From Flavobacterium frigoris PS1 (lineage in GTDB: Bacteria; Bacteroidota; Bacteroidia; Flavobacteriales; Flavobacteriaceae), in assembly GCF_000252125.1 (NCBI RefSeq), contig NZ_AHKF01000010.1, positions 1 to 64,000 of the forward strand: a stretch of DNA of 64,000 nucleotides, given 5' to 3'. A program made the position numbers and the translations under genes. A model generated the notes under the pieces. It made no database searches. It saw nothing but the letters and a program-made list of their open reading frames with translations, and was not told the DNA's origin. The number at the start of each line of letters is the position of its first letter. Positions within the stretch are counted from its first letter, which is position 1. Below are positions 54,538 through 63,651 of this stretch, piece by piece.

Positions 54538-54870
54538 CTATTTTCCCAAAAGAAGTACCTCATTTGCAACCACTTCAGTAACATATCGCTTTTCACCATC
54601 TTTATCCTCATAACTCCTGTGCGTCAATTTCCCATCAATAGCGATCTCCTTGCCTTTGGTTACGTATTTTTCTATGATCTCGGCGGTCTTCCCCCAGGCA
54701 ACAACTTTATGCCATTCTGTTTGTTCTACTTTTTCTCCTTTGTCATTTTTGTAGCTGTCGTTAGTTGCGATGGTTAAATTCGCTAGCTTTCTTCCTCCTT
54801 CAAAAGTTTTGATTTCTGGATCATTCCCTACGTGTCCAATTAACTGTACTCTGTTTCTCATTGCATTCAT
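54538..54870 (-). CDS. ssb: Single-stranded DNA-binding protein (short form)
   Basis: This 110-residue OB-fold protein begins MNAMRNRVQLIGHVGNDPEI and has WHKVVAWGKTAEIIEKYVTKG and the final strand VTEVVANEVLLLG. It lacks the flexible linker and the acidic DDDLPF-type tail through which SSB recruits partner proteins. It may therefore be an auxiliary SSB, with a long-form SSB elsewhere. Met4 is an alternative start. It sits alone, with its own terminator. Confidence 0.92.
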   Translation of the reverse strand: MNAMRNRVQLIGHVGNDPEIKTFEGGRKLANLTIATNDSYKNDKGEKVEQTEWHKVVAWGKTAEIIEKYVTKGKEIAIDGKLTHRSYEDKDGEKRYVTEVVANEVLLLGK

Positions 54871-54990
54871 GGCGTGTAAAATTTAAATGTTTATGTTAGA
54901 TTAAAACTCATGCCGATTGTATTTCGATTTCGACATGGCAAAGATCTGACAGCTTCATAAATTTATTCGGTTGGTATTCAATTACTTTCG

Positions 54991-55020
54991 GTTGTAAATA
55001 TTTGTAAACGTTTGTAAACG
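54991..55020. promoter_or_regulatory. Three tandem 10-bp repeats upstream of the GNAT-nitrilase gene
   Basis: GTTGTAAATA, TTTGTAAACG and TTTGTAAACG follow each other without gap, one helical turn apart. They end 40 bp before the ATG of the next gene, just upstream of a TATATTTA box (near -7 consensus). The layout is typical of a direct-repeat operator. Confidence 0.5.
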
Positions 55021-55060
55021 GATACTAATTATACTATATTTACCGCAAAAAATATATAAT

Positions 55061-56584
55061 ATGCCGAATACCATACAGTCTATTGAGTTAAGAAACTTAA
55101 AAATAGAGGATTATAAAGAATTAAAAAAATCAATGGTTGAATCCTATCCAGAAATGGCAGATTCATTTTGGCAAGAAGAACAATTAGAAATTTTACTGAA
55201 TAAATTCCCCGAGGGACAATTGGTTATCGTAGTTGACGGAATTGTTGTTGGTTCAGCATTATCGATTTTAGTAACTGAAGATTTTGCCTTCAAAACGAAA
55301 ACCTACAAAGATATTACAGGCAATTATACTTTTTCAACTCATAATTCAGAAGGAGAAGTTATATATGGTATTGATGTTTTTATTAATCCAAAATACCGTG
55401 GCCTAAGACTAGGACGACGTTTATATGACGTTAGAAAAGAACTATGCGAACAACTAAACCTAAAATCAATCATTTTTGCTGGTAGAATTCCTTCTTACGG
55501 AAAATATAAAGATGAAATTACGCCTAAAGTTTATATCGAAAAAGTAAAGAAAAAAGAGATCTACGACCCCGTTTTATCATTTCAATTAAGCAATGATTTC
55601 CATGAAGTTCGTGTGCTTAAGAATTATTTAGAAGGAGATACTGAATCCTTAGAGTATGCTGTATTATTAGAATGGAATAACATCTATTATGAAGATAGCC
55701 CAAAATTAATTAACGTCAAAAAAAGCGTAGTTAGGCTTGGATTAATCCAATGGCAAATGCGTTCATTATCTAATCTAAAAGCCCTATTTGATCAAGCCGA
55801 ATTCTTTATTGATACTGTATCTGGTTACGAAAGTGACTTCGCATTATTTCCAGAGTTTTTTACAGCACCCCTAATGGCTGATTTCAATCATCTGTCAGAA
55901 CCCGAAGCGATTAGAGAGCTAGCTAAACATACTGAAGCTGTAAAGCTAAAATTTCAAGAGTTTGCCATTTCCTATAATATCAACATCATCACTGGAAGTA
56001 TGCCGTTTATAGAAGACGGACATGTTTACAATGTAGGGTTTCTATGTAAACGGGACGGGACAAACGAAATGTACCGCAAAATCCATATTACACCTAACGA
56101 AGTTTTCCATTGGGGAATTACTGGCGGGAATGCAATTCAAACCTTTGACACTGACTGCGGTAAAATAGGGGTTATCATCTGTTATGATGTAGAGTTCCCA
56201 GAGCTTTCTAGATTAATGGCCGATGAAGGAATGAACATCCTATTTGTACCTTTCCTAACCGATACCCAAAATGGATATACTCGAGTGAAACACTGTGCAC
56301 AAGCAAGAGCGATTGAAAACGAATGTTATGTTGCCATTGCGGGTTGTGTAGGTAATTTGCCTAAAGTAAATAACATGGACATACAATATGCCCAGGCAGC
56401 TGTGTTTACGCCATCTGATTTTGCATTTCCAAGTAATGGGATTAAAGCTGAAGCGACGCCAAATACTGAAATGACTTTGATTGTAGATGTTGACATCAAT
56501 CTTTTAAAAGAGTTACACGAACACGGAAGTGTAAAAATTATGAAAGACAGAAGACATGATTTATATAGTTTGAAAAAAATATAA
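55061..56584 (+). CDS. GNAT acetyltransferase fused to a carbon-nitrogen hydrolase
   Basis: This 507-residue two-domain protein has an N-terminal GNAT fold (about 7-200; NPKYRGLRLGRRLYDVRKEL is the acetyl-CoA loop). The C-terminal part (about 225-500) is a nitrilase-superfamily domain with the Glu-Lys-Cys triad in FPEFFTAPL, YRKIHITP and GVIICYDVEFPE. Such GNAT/C-N hydrolase fusions are widespread, but the substrate is unsettled; amide hydrolysis coupled to acylation is expected. It ends 2 bp before the zinc-ribbon gene. Confidence 0.93.
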   Translation: MPNTIQSIELRNLKIEDYKELKKSMVESYPEMADSFWQEEQLEILLNKFPEGQLVIVVDGIVVGSALSILVTEDFAFKTKTYKDITGNYTFSTHNSEGEVIYGIDVFINPKYRGLRLGRRLYDVRKELCEQLNLKSIIFAGRIPSYGKYKDEITPKVYIEKVKKKEIYDPVLSFQLSNDFHEVRVLKNYLEGDTESLEYAVLLEWNNIYYEDSPKLINVKKSVVRLGLIQWQMRSLSNLKALFDQAEFFIDTVSGYESDFALFPEFFTAPLMADFNHLSEPEAIRELAKHTEAVKLKFQEFAISYNINIITGSMPFIEDGHVYNVGFLCKRDGTNEMYRKIHITPNEVFHWGITGGNAIQTFDTDCGKIGVIICYDVEFPELSRLMADEGMNILFVPFLTDTQNGYTRVKHCAQARAIENECYVAIAGCVGNLPKVNNMDIQYAQAAVFTPSDFAFPSNGIKAEATPNTEMTLIVDVDINLLKELHEHGSVKIMKDRRHDLYSLKKI

Positions 56585-56586
56585 TA

Positions 56587-56934
56587 ATGAAAAATTGTTT
56601 AGAATGTAGCGAAAAAATTGTGGGCAGGGAAGATAAAAAATTCTGCAGTGACGGTTGTCGCAATGCCTATAACAACAAAATAAATAAAGACAATAATAAT
56701 TTTATGCGCAACATCAACAATAAGTTGCGCAAAAATTATCGGATACTACTAGAACTTAATCCCGATGGAAAGTCTAAGACAACAAGAGCAAAACTACTAA
56801 GCAAAGGTTTTGATTTTGAATTTTTTACTAATATGTTGAAAACAAAAACAGGAAACACCTACTATTTCCTGTACGATCAAGGCTATCTGCTTTTGGACAA
56901 TGATTTCTATATGTTAGTCAAAAAAGATATTTAA
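56587..56934 (+). CDS. Zinc-finger protein (DUF2116-like)
   Basis: This 115-residue protein has a treble-clef-like zinc finger at its N-terminus (CLECSEKI...FCSDGCRNAY). A short basic helical region (about 35-60) and a C-terminal KGFDFEFFTNMLKTKTGNTY segment follow. It may bind nucleic acid, but no function is established. It is translated directly after the GNAT-nitrilase gene and 25 bp before the peptidase gene. Confidence 0.8.
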   Translation: MKNCLECSEKIVGREDKKFCSDGCRNAYNNKINKDNNNFMRNINNKLRKNYRILLELNPDGKSKTTRAKLLSKGFDFEFFTNMLKTKTGNTYYFLYDQGYLLLDNDFYMLVKKDI

Positions 56935-56959
56935 TACCACATCCAGCAATCCCCAAACT

Positions 56960-59344
56960 ATGAAAAAAGGTTTTTCCTCACTGTTTTCCATTTTATTTAT
57001 CCTGATCGTCCTAGCGATCCTTTATCTTACAATGATGCCACAGTGGACTTCAGACGATGTACCCCTTTCTGAATTTTCTACCAAACGCGCTTTCGAGCAA
57101 GTAGACGCGATTTCGAAACAACCTCACTATGTAGGTTCAGATAATCATGAAAAAGTAGCAAGCTACCTTCAAAAGGAATTAAATAAATTAGGATTGGAAA
57201 CATCCATACAAGAAGGCTATACCTTAACAGACTGGGGGAATTTAGTCAAATCAAAAAATATCTTAGCCCGTATAAAAGGCACACAAAACACAAAAGCATT
57301 ATTATTACTAACTCATTACGATAGTGCCCCACATTCATCTTCCTATGGCGCAAGTGACGCAGGCTCTGGAGTTGCGACAATTTTAGAAAGTGTTCGTGCT
57401 TTTTTATATGCCAAAACCCCACATAAAAATGATATAATTATTCTTTTTTCGGATGCTGAGGAGCTAGGGTTAAACGGAGCAGCGCTATTTGTAACGGAGC
57501 ACCACTGGGCAAAGGAAATAGGATTAGTCCTGAACTTTGATGCTCGTGGTTCATCTGGACCTAGTTACATGTTGATGGAAACCAATAGTGGTAACGCGAG
57601 TTTAGTTAAGGAATTTGCGGCAGCTAAAACCACATTTCCCGTAACCAATTCATTGATGTATAGCATTTATAAAATGCTCCCTAACGACACCGATTTGACT
57701 GTTTTTAGAGAAAAAGGGAATATTCAAGGGTATAACTTTGCCTTTATAGACGATCACTATAACTACCATACTGCCCAGGACGACAGCAACCACTTAAACA
57801 AAAACACATTAGCACATCAAGGAACCTACTTAATGCCACTTTTAAGTTATTTTTCGAATGCTAATTTAAACAGCAACCAAATTACAAATGACGAGGTCTA
57901 CTTTACAATTCCTTACACCTTTATTCATTATCCTTTTAGTTGGGTTTTCCCAATGCTGCTAATTGCATCACTCTTATTCGTATTTTTAATATTTATAGGT
58001 ATTGGTAAAAAAATTCTATCTTTTCCTGAAATCATAAAAGGATTTGTTCCTCTTTTGGGATCCATAATTACAGCTGGCGTAGTGACTTATTTTGGCTGGA
58101 AAGGACTTTTGTTCGCCTACCCTCAATATAATGATTTACTTAATGGATTTACCTATAATGGACATGCATATATCGCTGCATTTGTCTTATTAAGTCTGGC
58201 AATATGTTTGGCGTTTTATCAGAAATTATCAGTTAAGAAACGTACAATGAACTATTATGTGGCTCCTTTATTTCTGTGGCTTATCATTAATGGGTTTATT
58301 ACTTTCTATTTAAAAGGCGCTGGTTTTTTAATAATCCCCGTTTATTTTGGAATTTTTGCTTTTGGAATTTTTATAGTTACACAAAAATCAAGTGTGCTTT
58401 TAAACCTTATTTTAGGTATTCCTGCTTTATTGCTAATCGCTCCATTTATCCAAATGTTCCCGATAGGTTTGGGCCTAAAAGTACTTTTTGGAAGTGCCAT
58501 TCTCACAGTATTAACTTTTGTACTGCTACTGCCCGTTTTTGATACTTTTATCAAAAAAGGAAGGTGGGCATTTGTATTTCTATTGATTTCCATTGGATTT
58601 TTTACAAAAGCGCATTACGAATCCGGTTACGAAAAGGGCAAAGCCAAATCAAACAGTTTAGTTTATATTTATGATGCCGATAAGAATAAAGCCCATTGGG
58701 TTACATATGATAAAAACCTGGATGACTGGACAAAATCCTATTTAGGTGAAAACCCCAAAGAAGGAGTTTCTTATAATGAAACGCCATTGTTTAGTAAATA
58801 CGCTTCTAAATTTACCTTTGCTACAGAAACGACCGTGAAAGATTTGGCAAAACCTACAATTGAATTTCTAAAAGACAGTTTGAGTGGCAATCAACGTTAT
58901 CTTAAAATTAAAATTAGTCCTAATAGAAGGGTTAATCGCTATGATATTTTTGCTAGTGAAAAAATAGTGTTCCATAATTTCAAAGCTAACGGAGCAACAC
59001 AACTAGAACAAAAAGAATCTAAAATGAATCGCAAAGGAAAGAAAATCTTAAGCTATTATGTTGTTAATAATGAACCGTTAGAAATGCAATTTAATATAAA
59101 CAAATCGGCACTTTTTGATATGCAACTTCTAGAAAGTTCATTTGATTTACTGTCGAACCCATTATTTAACATGAAGCCTAGAGCTTCGTGGATGATGCCA
59201 ACTCCTTTTGTTTTGAATGATGCTGTGGTTATCAAAAAAAGAATCAAACCCACCCCAAAAGTGATTGAAGTTCCTGTCTTTGTCCAGAATACTAAAATAA
59301 TCAGGAAAAAAGTTATGTCTCCCTCAGTAAAGGATAGTTTGTAA
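56960..59344 (+). CDS. M28-family metallopeptidase with multi-pass membrane domain
   Basis: This 794-residue protein has an N-terminal transmembrane segment (about 8-25). An M28 zinc aminopeptidase domain (about 40-310) carries LTHYDSAP (metal His/Asp), ASDAGSGVA, FSDAEELGLNGA (catalytic Glu pair), NFDARG and YHTAQDD. Eight or so transmembrane helices follow (about 320-560), then a C-terminal periplasmic region. The architecture resembles ER-type Fxna-like M28 peptidases. It probably trims peptides outside the cytoplasm. It is the last gene of a three-gene run. Confidence 0.92.
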   Translation: MKKGFSSLFSILFILIVLAILYLTMMPQWTSDDVPLSEFSTKRAFEQVDAISKQPHYVGSDNHEKVASYLQKELNKLGLETSIQEGYTLTDWGNLVKSKNILARIKGTQNTKALLLLTHYDSAPHSSSYGASDAGSGVATILESVRAFLYAKTPHKNDIIILFSDAEELGLNGAALFVTEHHWAKEIGLVLNFDARGSSGPSYMLMETNSGNASLVKEFAAAKTTFPVTNSLMYSIYKMLPNDTDLTVFREKGNIQGYNFAFIDDHYNYHTAQDDSNHLNKNTLAHQGTYLMPLLSYFSNANLNSNQITNDEVYFTIPYTFIHYPFSWVFPMLLIASLLFVFLIFIGIGKKILSFPEIIKGFVPLLGSIITAGVVTYFGWKGLLFAYPQYNDLLNGFTYNGHAYIAAFVLLSLAICLAFYQKLSVKKRTMNYYVAPLFLWLIINGFITFYLKGAGFLIIPVYFGIFAFGIFIVTQKSSVLLNLILGIPALLLIAPFIQMFPIGLGLKVLFGSAILTVLTFVLLLPVFDTFIKKGRWAFVFLLISIGFFTKAHYESGYEKGKAKSNSLVYIYDADKNKAHWVTYDKNLDDWTKSYLGENPKEGVSYNETPLFSKYASKFTFATETTVKDLAKPTIEFLKDSLSGNQRYLKIKISPNRRVNRYDIFASEKIVFHNFKANGATQLEQKESKMNRKGKKILSYYVVNNEPLEMQFNINKSALFDMQLLESSFDLLSNPLFNMKPRASWMMPTPFVLNDAVVIKKRIKPTPKVIEVPVFVQNTKIIRKKVMSPSVKDSL

Positions 59345-59435
59345 AGAAGCTGCTCTACTCTGGAATACGAAAGGATTCGTCAGCTTCGTTTTGTAAATGC
59401 TTTACGAGTTTATCTAAAATGTAAAGTTTAAGATT

Positions 59436-59475
59436 AACCGCAAATTCGCAAATTAAACTTTGTGAATTTGCGGTT
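59436..59475 (+). repeat. Palindromic CGCAAATTCGCAAA repeat forming a terminator-like hairpin
   Basis: AACCGCAAATTCGCAAA (59436-59452) pairs with TTTGTGAATTTGCGGTT (59459-59475) as a 17-bp stem with one mismatch and loop TTAAAC, followed by T-rich sequence. It probably ends the M28 transcript. Its arm is the same sequence as at 42925-42978. Confidence 0.7.
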
Positions 59476-59571
59476 TTCCGTTTTTAAAATGAAGTCAAAA
59501 AACTGCATCAAAAAATTTAACCAAAACCCTCCCGTTTTATACTATTTTTGTAATCTCTATTTAAGTTTACA

Positions 59572-60396
59572 ATGAAACAAATTAGCATTTTAGGTTGTGG
59601 TTGGATGGGATTGCCTTTGGCGAAAGCCCTAATCGAAAAAAACACCAGAGTAAAAGGATCTACGACTTCAGTAGATAAACTTTCTGTTTTAGAAAAAACA
59701 GGAATCCAAGCTTTCTTGTTAGAATTAGATAGCAAGAGTGTTCCTGATGCTCTTCCTGCTTTTTTTGAAGGAAGCGAAACGCTAATCATTGCGATTCCGC
59801 CCAAATTAAGAGGGAAAAACAAAGATTATTCAGATGCCAATAGCAATTCGTTTGTAAAAAAAATAGCAAACCTTTTACCATTACTCGAGCGATCTTCTAT
59901 TCAAAATCTACTGTTCATCAGTTCGACTGCCGTATACGGTGACGCCAATGCTATTGTGGATGAACATACAAAACCGATTCCTGTTACCGAAAGTGGTAAA
60001 CAATTATTAGCCATAGAAAAACTATTGCTCGAGAACATCCGTTTTAAAACTACCATATTGCGTTTTGGAGGCTTAATAGGCAAAGATCGTCATCCCGCAA
60101 GATTCTTGGCTGGAAAAGAAAATGCAGATAATCCTGAGGCTCCTATCAACCTTATTCACCAAGACGACTGTATCGAAATTATCATGAAAATTTTGGAGAC
60201 GAACACCTGGGGAGAAATTCTTAACGCAGTTACACCATATCATCCCTCAAGAGAACAGTATTATACCCAAAAAGCTGTTGAATTAAATTTAGTTCCTCCA
60301 ACATTTAATCATAGCCATCTATCCACAGGGAAAACTATTTTGAGTGATAAATTAAAAAAGGTTCTGGATTATACGTTCATAAAAACACATTTGTAA
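59572..60396 (+). CDS. NAD(P)-binding SDR-type epimerase (YeeZ-like)
   Basis: This 274-residue protein has a Rossmann start (ISILGCGWMGLPLAKAL, a GxGxxG motif) and a later IQNLLFISSTAVYGDANAIVDE segment. LRFGGLIGKDRHPARFLAGK follows. It matches the YeeZ group of short extended SDR proteins, whose substrate is unknown. The SxxxYxxxK catalytic pattern is not clear. The EamA gene begins right at its stop codon, so the two are coupled. Confidence 0.85.
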   Translation: MKQISILGCGWMGLPLAKALIEKNTRVKGSTTSVDKLSVLEKTGIQAFLLELDSKSVPDALPAFFEGSETLIIAIPPKLRGKNKDYSDANSNSFVKKIANLLPLLERSSIQNLLFISSTAVYGDANAIVDEHTKPIPVTESGKQLLAIEKLLLENIRFKTTILRFGGLIGKDRHPARFLAGKENADNPEAPINLIHQDDCIEIIMKILETNTWGEILNAVTPYHPSREQYYTQKAVELNLVPPTFNHSHLSTGKTILSDKLKKVLDYTFIKTHL

Positions 60397-61341
60397 GTGA
60401 AAACTAAAATAACGAATACATTTTCGACCAAAATAAACGCTGTCGGATTGCCCATATTGGCCTTGTCATTTGTGTGCTTTTTTTGGGGAACAACTTGGAT
60501 AGCCTCAAAGGAAGGAGTTAGACATATGCCTGCCCTTCAACTTGCAGCAATTAGACAATTTATTGGAGGAATTCTTTACGTTTGCTTTTTCCTGTATAAA
60601 AAAGCGCCCTGGCCAAAAGGAAAGCAATGGAAAACAATAATTATCCTTAGCATTCTTAATTTTGCTTTAAGCAATGGATTAAGTACTTGGGGAGTAAAAT
60701 ACATCAGTAGCGGATTAGGTGCTATCTTAAATGCAGTTTTCCCATTGTGGATTGTTATTATCACCTTTTTTAGAGGTGAAAAACTAGCGAAATTAGCTAT
60801 TATGGGACTGATAATAAGTTTCAGCGGAGTTTGTGTTATATTCTATGATCACCTCAGTGACTTCTTAGACCCCGACTTTAGATTTGGTATTATATTATCC
60901 TTGATTGCGACGATAAGTTGGGCTTTCGGTAGTTTGTATACCAAGAAAAAAGCAGCCACCTTCAATCCCTATTTCAGTCTGGGATTACAAATGGTAATTT
61001 CAAGCACCTTCCTTTTCGCTATTACAGGAGCGACGGGCACTTCTGTAAACATAACTTCAATACCGGCAATTTCCTGGTGGGCAATTGCTTATCTTGTCAT
61101 CATTGGGTCGGTTTTATCATTTATTGCCTATATCTATATGCTACAAAAACTTCCTCCAGAAATCAACAGTATTTATGCCTATGTAAACCCGATAATAGCT
61201 GTACTACTTGGAGCAATTATTTTTGGAGAATCCCTAACGGCGACTATTGGAATAGGAGGTGCAGTAACCTTATTTGGATTATATATGGTCAATCATTCTA
61301 TTAGAAGGACCCGAAAAATGGCCCTGAAAGATAAATTATAA
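60397..61341 (+). CDS. EamA/DMT-family transporter
   Basis: This 314-residue protein has ten predicted transmembrane helices in two EamA repeats: WGTTWIASKEGVRHMPALQL, SNGLSTWGVKYISSGLGAIL, and later SVLSFIAYIYMLQKLPPEIN with YVNPIIAVLLGAIIFGE. It is an exporter of unknown substrate, distinct from the DMT protein at 49729. It uses GTG, directly after the TAA of the upstream gene, which indicates translational coupling. Confidence 0.92.
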   Translation: MKTKITNTFSTKINAVGLPILALSFVCFFWGTTWIASKEGVRHMPALQLAAIRQFIGGILYVCFFLYKKAPWPKGKQWKTIIILSILNFALSNGLSTWGVKYISSGLGAILNAVFPLWIVIITFFRGEKLAKLAIMGLIISFSGVCVIFYDHLSDFLDPDFRFGIILSLIATISWAFGSLYTKKKAATFNPYFSLGLQMVISSTFLFAITGATGTSVNITSIPAISWWAIAYLVIIGSVLSFIAYIYMLQKLPPEINSIYAYVNPIIAVLLGAIIFGESLTATIGIGGAVTLFGLYMVNHSIRRTRKMALKDKL

Positions 61342-61367
61342 AGTGAAAACAAGATGTTTTTAGACAA

Positions 61368-61397
61368 AAAAATCCCAAGCTTACACTTGGGATTTTT
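61368..61397. terminator. Terminator between the EamA and M13 genes
   Basis: AAAAATCCCAAG (61368-61379) and CTTGGGATTTTT (61386-61397) form a 12-bp stem with loop CTTACA and A/T runs on both sides. It serves both convergent genes. Confidence 0.92.
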
Positions 61398-61418
61398 CTT
61401 TATATCAAAACTTTTATC

Positions 61419-63482
61419 TTACCAAATCTTAACTCTTTTTCCTGGCTCGATATACATTCCGTCACCTTTTTGTATTCCGAATGCATCATAAAAAGCATCT
61501 ATATTTTGCATAGGTACATATGAACGGTACATCCCTGGAGAATGCGGATCAGTTTTCACTTGGTTCTTTATCGCTTCATCACGTGATTTTGTGCGCCACA
61601 CGGTTGCCCAAGAAATAAAGAAACGTTGCTCTGGAGTTAAACCGTCAATTAGTCCTGGATTTTTATTTTCCTTTAAGTACAATTGCAATCCATCATAAGC
61701 TGCATTAACACCTCCCAAATCACCAATATTTTCCCCCAAAGTAAACTTACCGTCTACGAATGTTCCTGGAAGAGGCTGCAATGCACTATATTGATCAGCT
61801 AATGCACCTGTTAAAGCTGAAAATTGTTTTAAATCATCTGCAGTCCACCAGTCCACTAAATTCCCATCAGCGTTATATCGAGATCCAGAGTCGTCAAATC
61901 CATGAGAAATTTCATGTCCAATTACCCCACCAATACCTCCATAATTAACCGCTTCATCCGCCTGATAATTGTAAAATGGCGGTTGTAATATTGCTGCTGG
62001 AAACACAATTTCGTTATAAGATGGATTGTAATAGGCATTCACCGTTTGTGGTGACATGTTCCATTTTGTTTTGTCTACTGGCTTATTCAAATCTGCTAAA
62101 TCTTGCTCAAATCGCCACTTAGCCATGTTTTTTGTATTATCAAAATAAGTACCACCTTCTTCTGGACTTTTAATAACTAATGCAGAATAGTCTTTCCATT
62201 TGTCAGGATATCCAATTTTGATTTTTGACTTGTGCAACTTTTCAACAGCACTCACTTTAGTCTCTGGCGACATCCATGATAAATTATTGATTCTGTTTTC
62301 AAAAGCGACAAAGATATTTTTTATCATAATCTCCGCTTTTGCTTTGGCTTCAGCCGGAAATTTTTTCTCCACATATAATTTTCCTAATGCCTCACCTATT
62401 CTACCATTAATTACCTGCAACGCTCTCTCATCACTTGGCCTCTGCTTCACGGCACCAGTTAAGGTTTTACCATAAAAATCAAAGTTTGCATCTTCAATAG
62501 TTGTTGACAACTGGCTTGAAGCTCTATTTAATAATGACCAACGCATGTATGCTTTCCAGTCATCCACTTTGTTCTCTTTTAATACTGACTCTAAGGCCGC
62601 CATGTATTTAGGTTGCGAAACGATTAATGAATCCACGTTTTTCAATCCTATTTTTGTAAAGTAGTTGTCCCAATTTATAGATGGAGTCAATTTCTGCAAA
62701 TCAGAAACCGTCATTGGGTTGTAAGACTTTCTTCTATCCCTTCTTTCAACACGGTCAAATCTTGGTTTTGACATTTCGATCTCCAATGCCAAAATTTGTT
62801 CTGCATGTGTTTTTGCTTCTACTGGTTTTTCACCTAGAAACCCTAACATCTTTGCAACGTGAAGAACGTACTTCTCTCTTTTTTCTTTAGAATCTTTATC
62901 TTCTGAAACATAATAATCCCTATCCGGAAGACCAACTCCTCCGGGTCCTACACTAATTACATTACGATTACTGTTCTTAGCATCAGCTCCTACATTAGCA
63001 CCAAAAAAGCCAATTCCTCCTAAAGGCTCCATTTCAATCATTAAAGCTTCTAAGTCTTTACTGTTTTTAACAGCATCAATCTTTTTTAAATAAGGCTTTA
63101 AAGGTGCTATGCCTAATTTATTTCGACCAACGGTATCCAAAATAGACTTATACAAATTGATAGCCTTTCCTTGATCCGTACTTGATTTATATTTAGGGTT
63201 GTTTACGGATTCTTTTAGAATTGCCAACGCATCTGCATCTGTGCTTTGTCTTAGTTCGTCAAAGCTCCCCCAACGGGTTCTGTCGCTTGGAATTTCCGTA
63301 TTGTCTAACCAGGTTCCATTCACATATCGAAAGAAATCATTACTTGGCTTTACATTCTTATCCATGTAATTAATGTTAATTCCAGGTTGCACGGGTACCG
63401 AAACATTTTGTGCTTGAGTAGCTGCAAGTCCCATAATTGCTGGTATTGCAAAAAGAATTTTTTTGTTTATTTTGTTCCTCAT
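61419..63482 (-). CDS. M13-family metallopeptidase (PepO/neprilysin-like)
   Basis: This 687-residue enzyme has a signal peptide (1-24, ending TQAQ), the neprilysin N-terminal domain (NDFFRYVNGTWLDNTEIP), NAYYNPSYNEIVFPAAIL and zinc site VIGHEISHGFDD (HExxH). The third ligand is in FTLGENIGDLGG, and the GMYIEPGKRVKIW end is typical (CxVW-like). It probably cleaves peptides of up to about 30-40 residues in the periplasm or outside. A second copy lies immediately upstream. Confidence 0.96.
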   Translation of the reverse strand: MRNKINKKILFAIPAIMGLAATQAQNVSVPVQPGININYMDKNVKPSNDFFRYVNGTWLDNTEIPSDRTRWGSFDELRQSTDADALAILKESVNNPKYKSSTDQGKAINLYKSILDTVGRNKLGIAPLKPYLKKIDAVKNSKDLEALMIEMEPLGGIGFFGANVGADAKNSNRNVISVGPGGVGLPDRDYYVSEDKDSKEKREKYVLHVAKMLGFLGEKPVEAKTHAEQILALEIEMSKPRFDRVERRDRRKSYNPMTVSDLQKLTPSINWDNYFTKIGLKNVDSLIVSQPKYMAALESVLKENKVDDWKAYMRWSLLNRASSQLSTTIEDANFDFYGKTLTGAVKQRPSDERALQVINGRIGEALGKLYVEKKFPAEAKAKAEIMIKNIFVAFENRINNLSWMSPETKVSAVEKLHKSKIKIGYPDKWKDYSALVIKSPEEGGTYFDNTKNMAKWRFEQDLADLNKPVDKTKWNMSPQTVNAYYNPSYNEIVFPAAILQPPFYNYQADEAVNYGGIGGVIGHEISHGFDDSGSRYNADGNLVDWWTADDLKQFSALTGALADQYSALQPLPGTFVDGKFTLGENIGDLGGVNAAYDGLQLYLKENKNPGLIDGLTPEQRFFISWATVWRTKSRDEAIKNQVKTDPHSPGMYRSYVPMQNIDAFYDAFGIQKGDGMYIEPGKRVKIW

Positions 63483-63589
63483 TTTTATTCTTGCTAAATT
63501 ATTTAGACAAATATAATTAATAAACAGTAATCAATTATATAAATTATTCCAGCATAAAAAAAGAAATCAATCAGCTATTAACATAAAAA

Positions 63590-63644
63590 CATCTATAAAC
63601 GCACAAAACCCGAATTTTATTCGGATTTTGTGCGTTTATAGATG
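63590..63644 (-). terminator. Very long hairpin between the two M13 genes
   Basis: Arms 63590-63615 and 63619-63644 are 26 bp each with a single mismatch and a 3-nt loop. On the minus strand a TTTTTATG run follows. It starts 7 bp after the stop codon of the upstream M13 copy and ends its transcript. Confidence 0.85.
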
Positions 63645-63651
63645 AATCAAA

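Noticed and set aside
61760..62890. Plus-strand open frames opposite the M13 gene
   Set aside because: They are antisense shadows of a complete metallopeptidase with all catalytic motifs.
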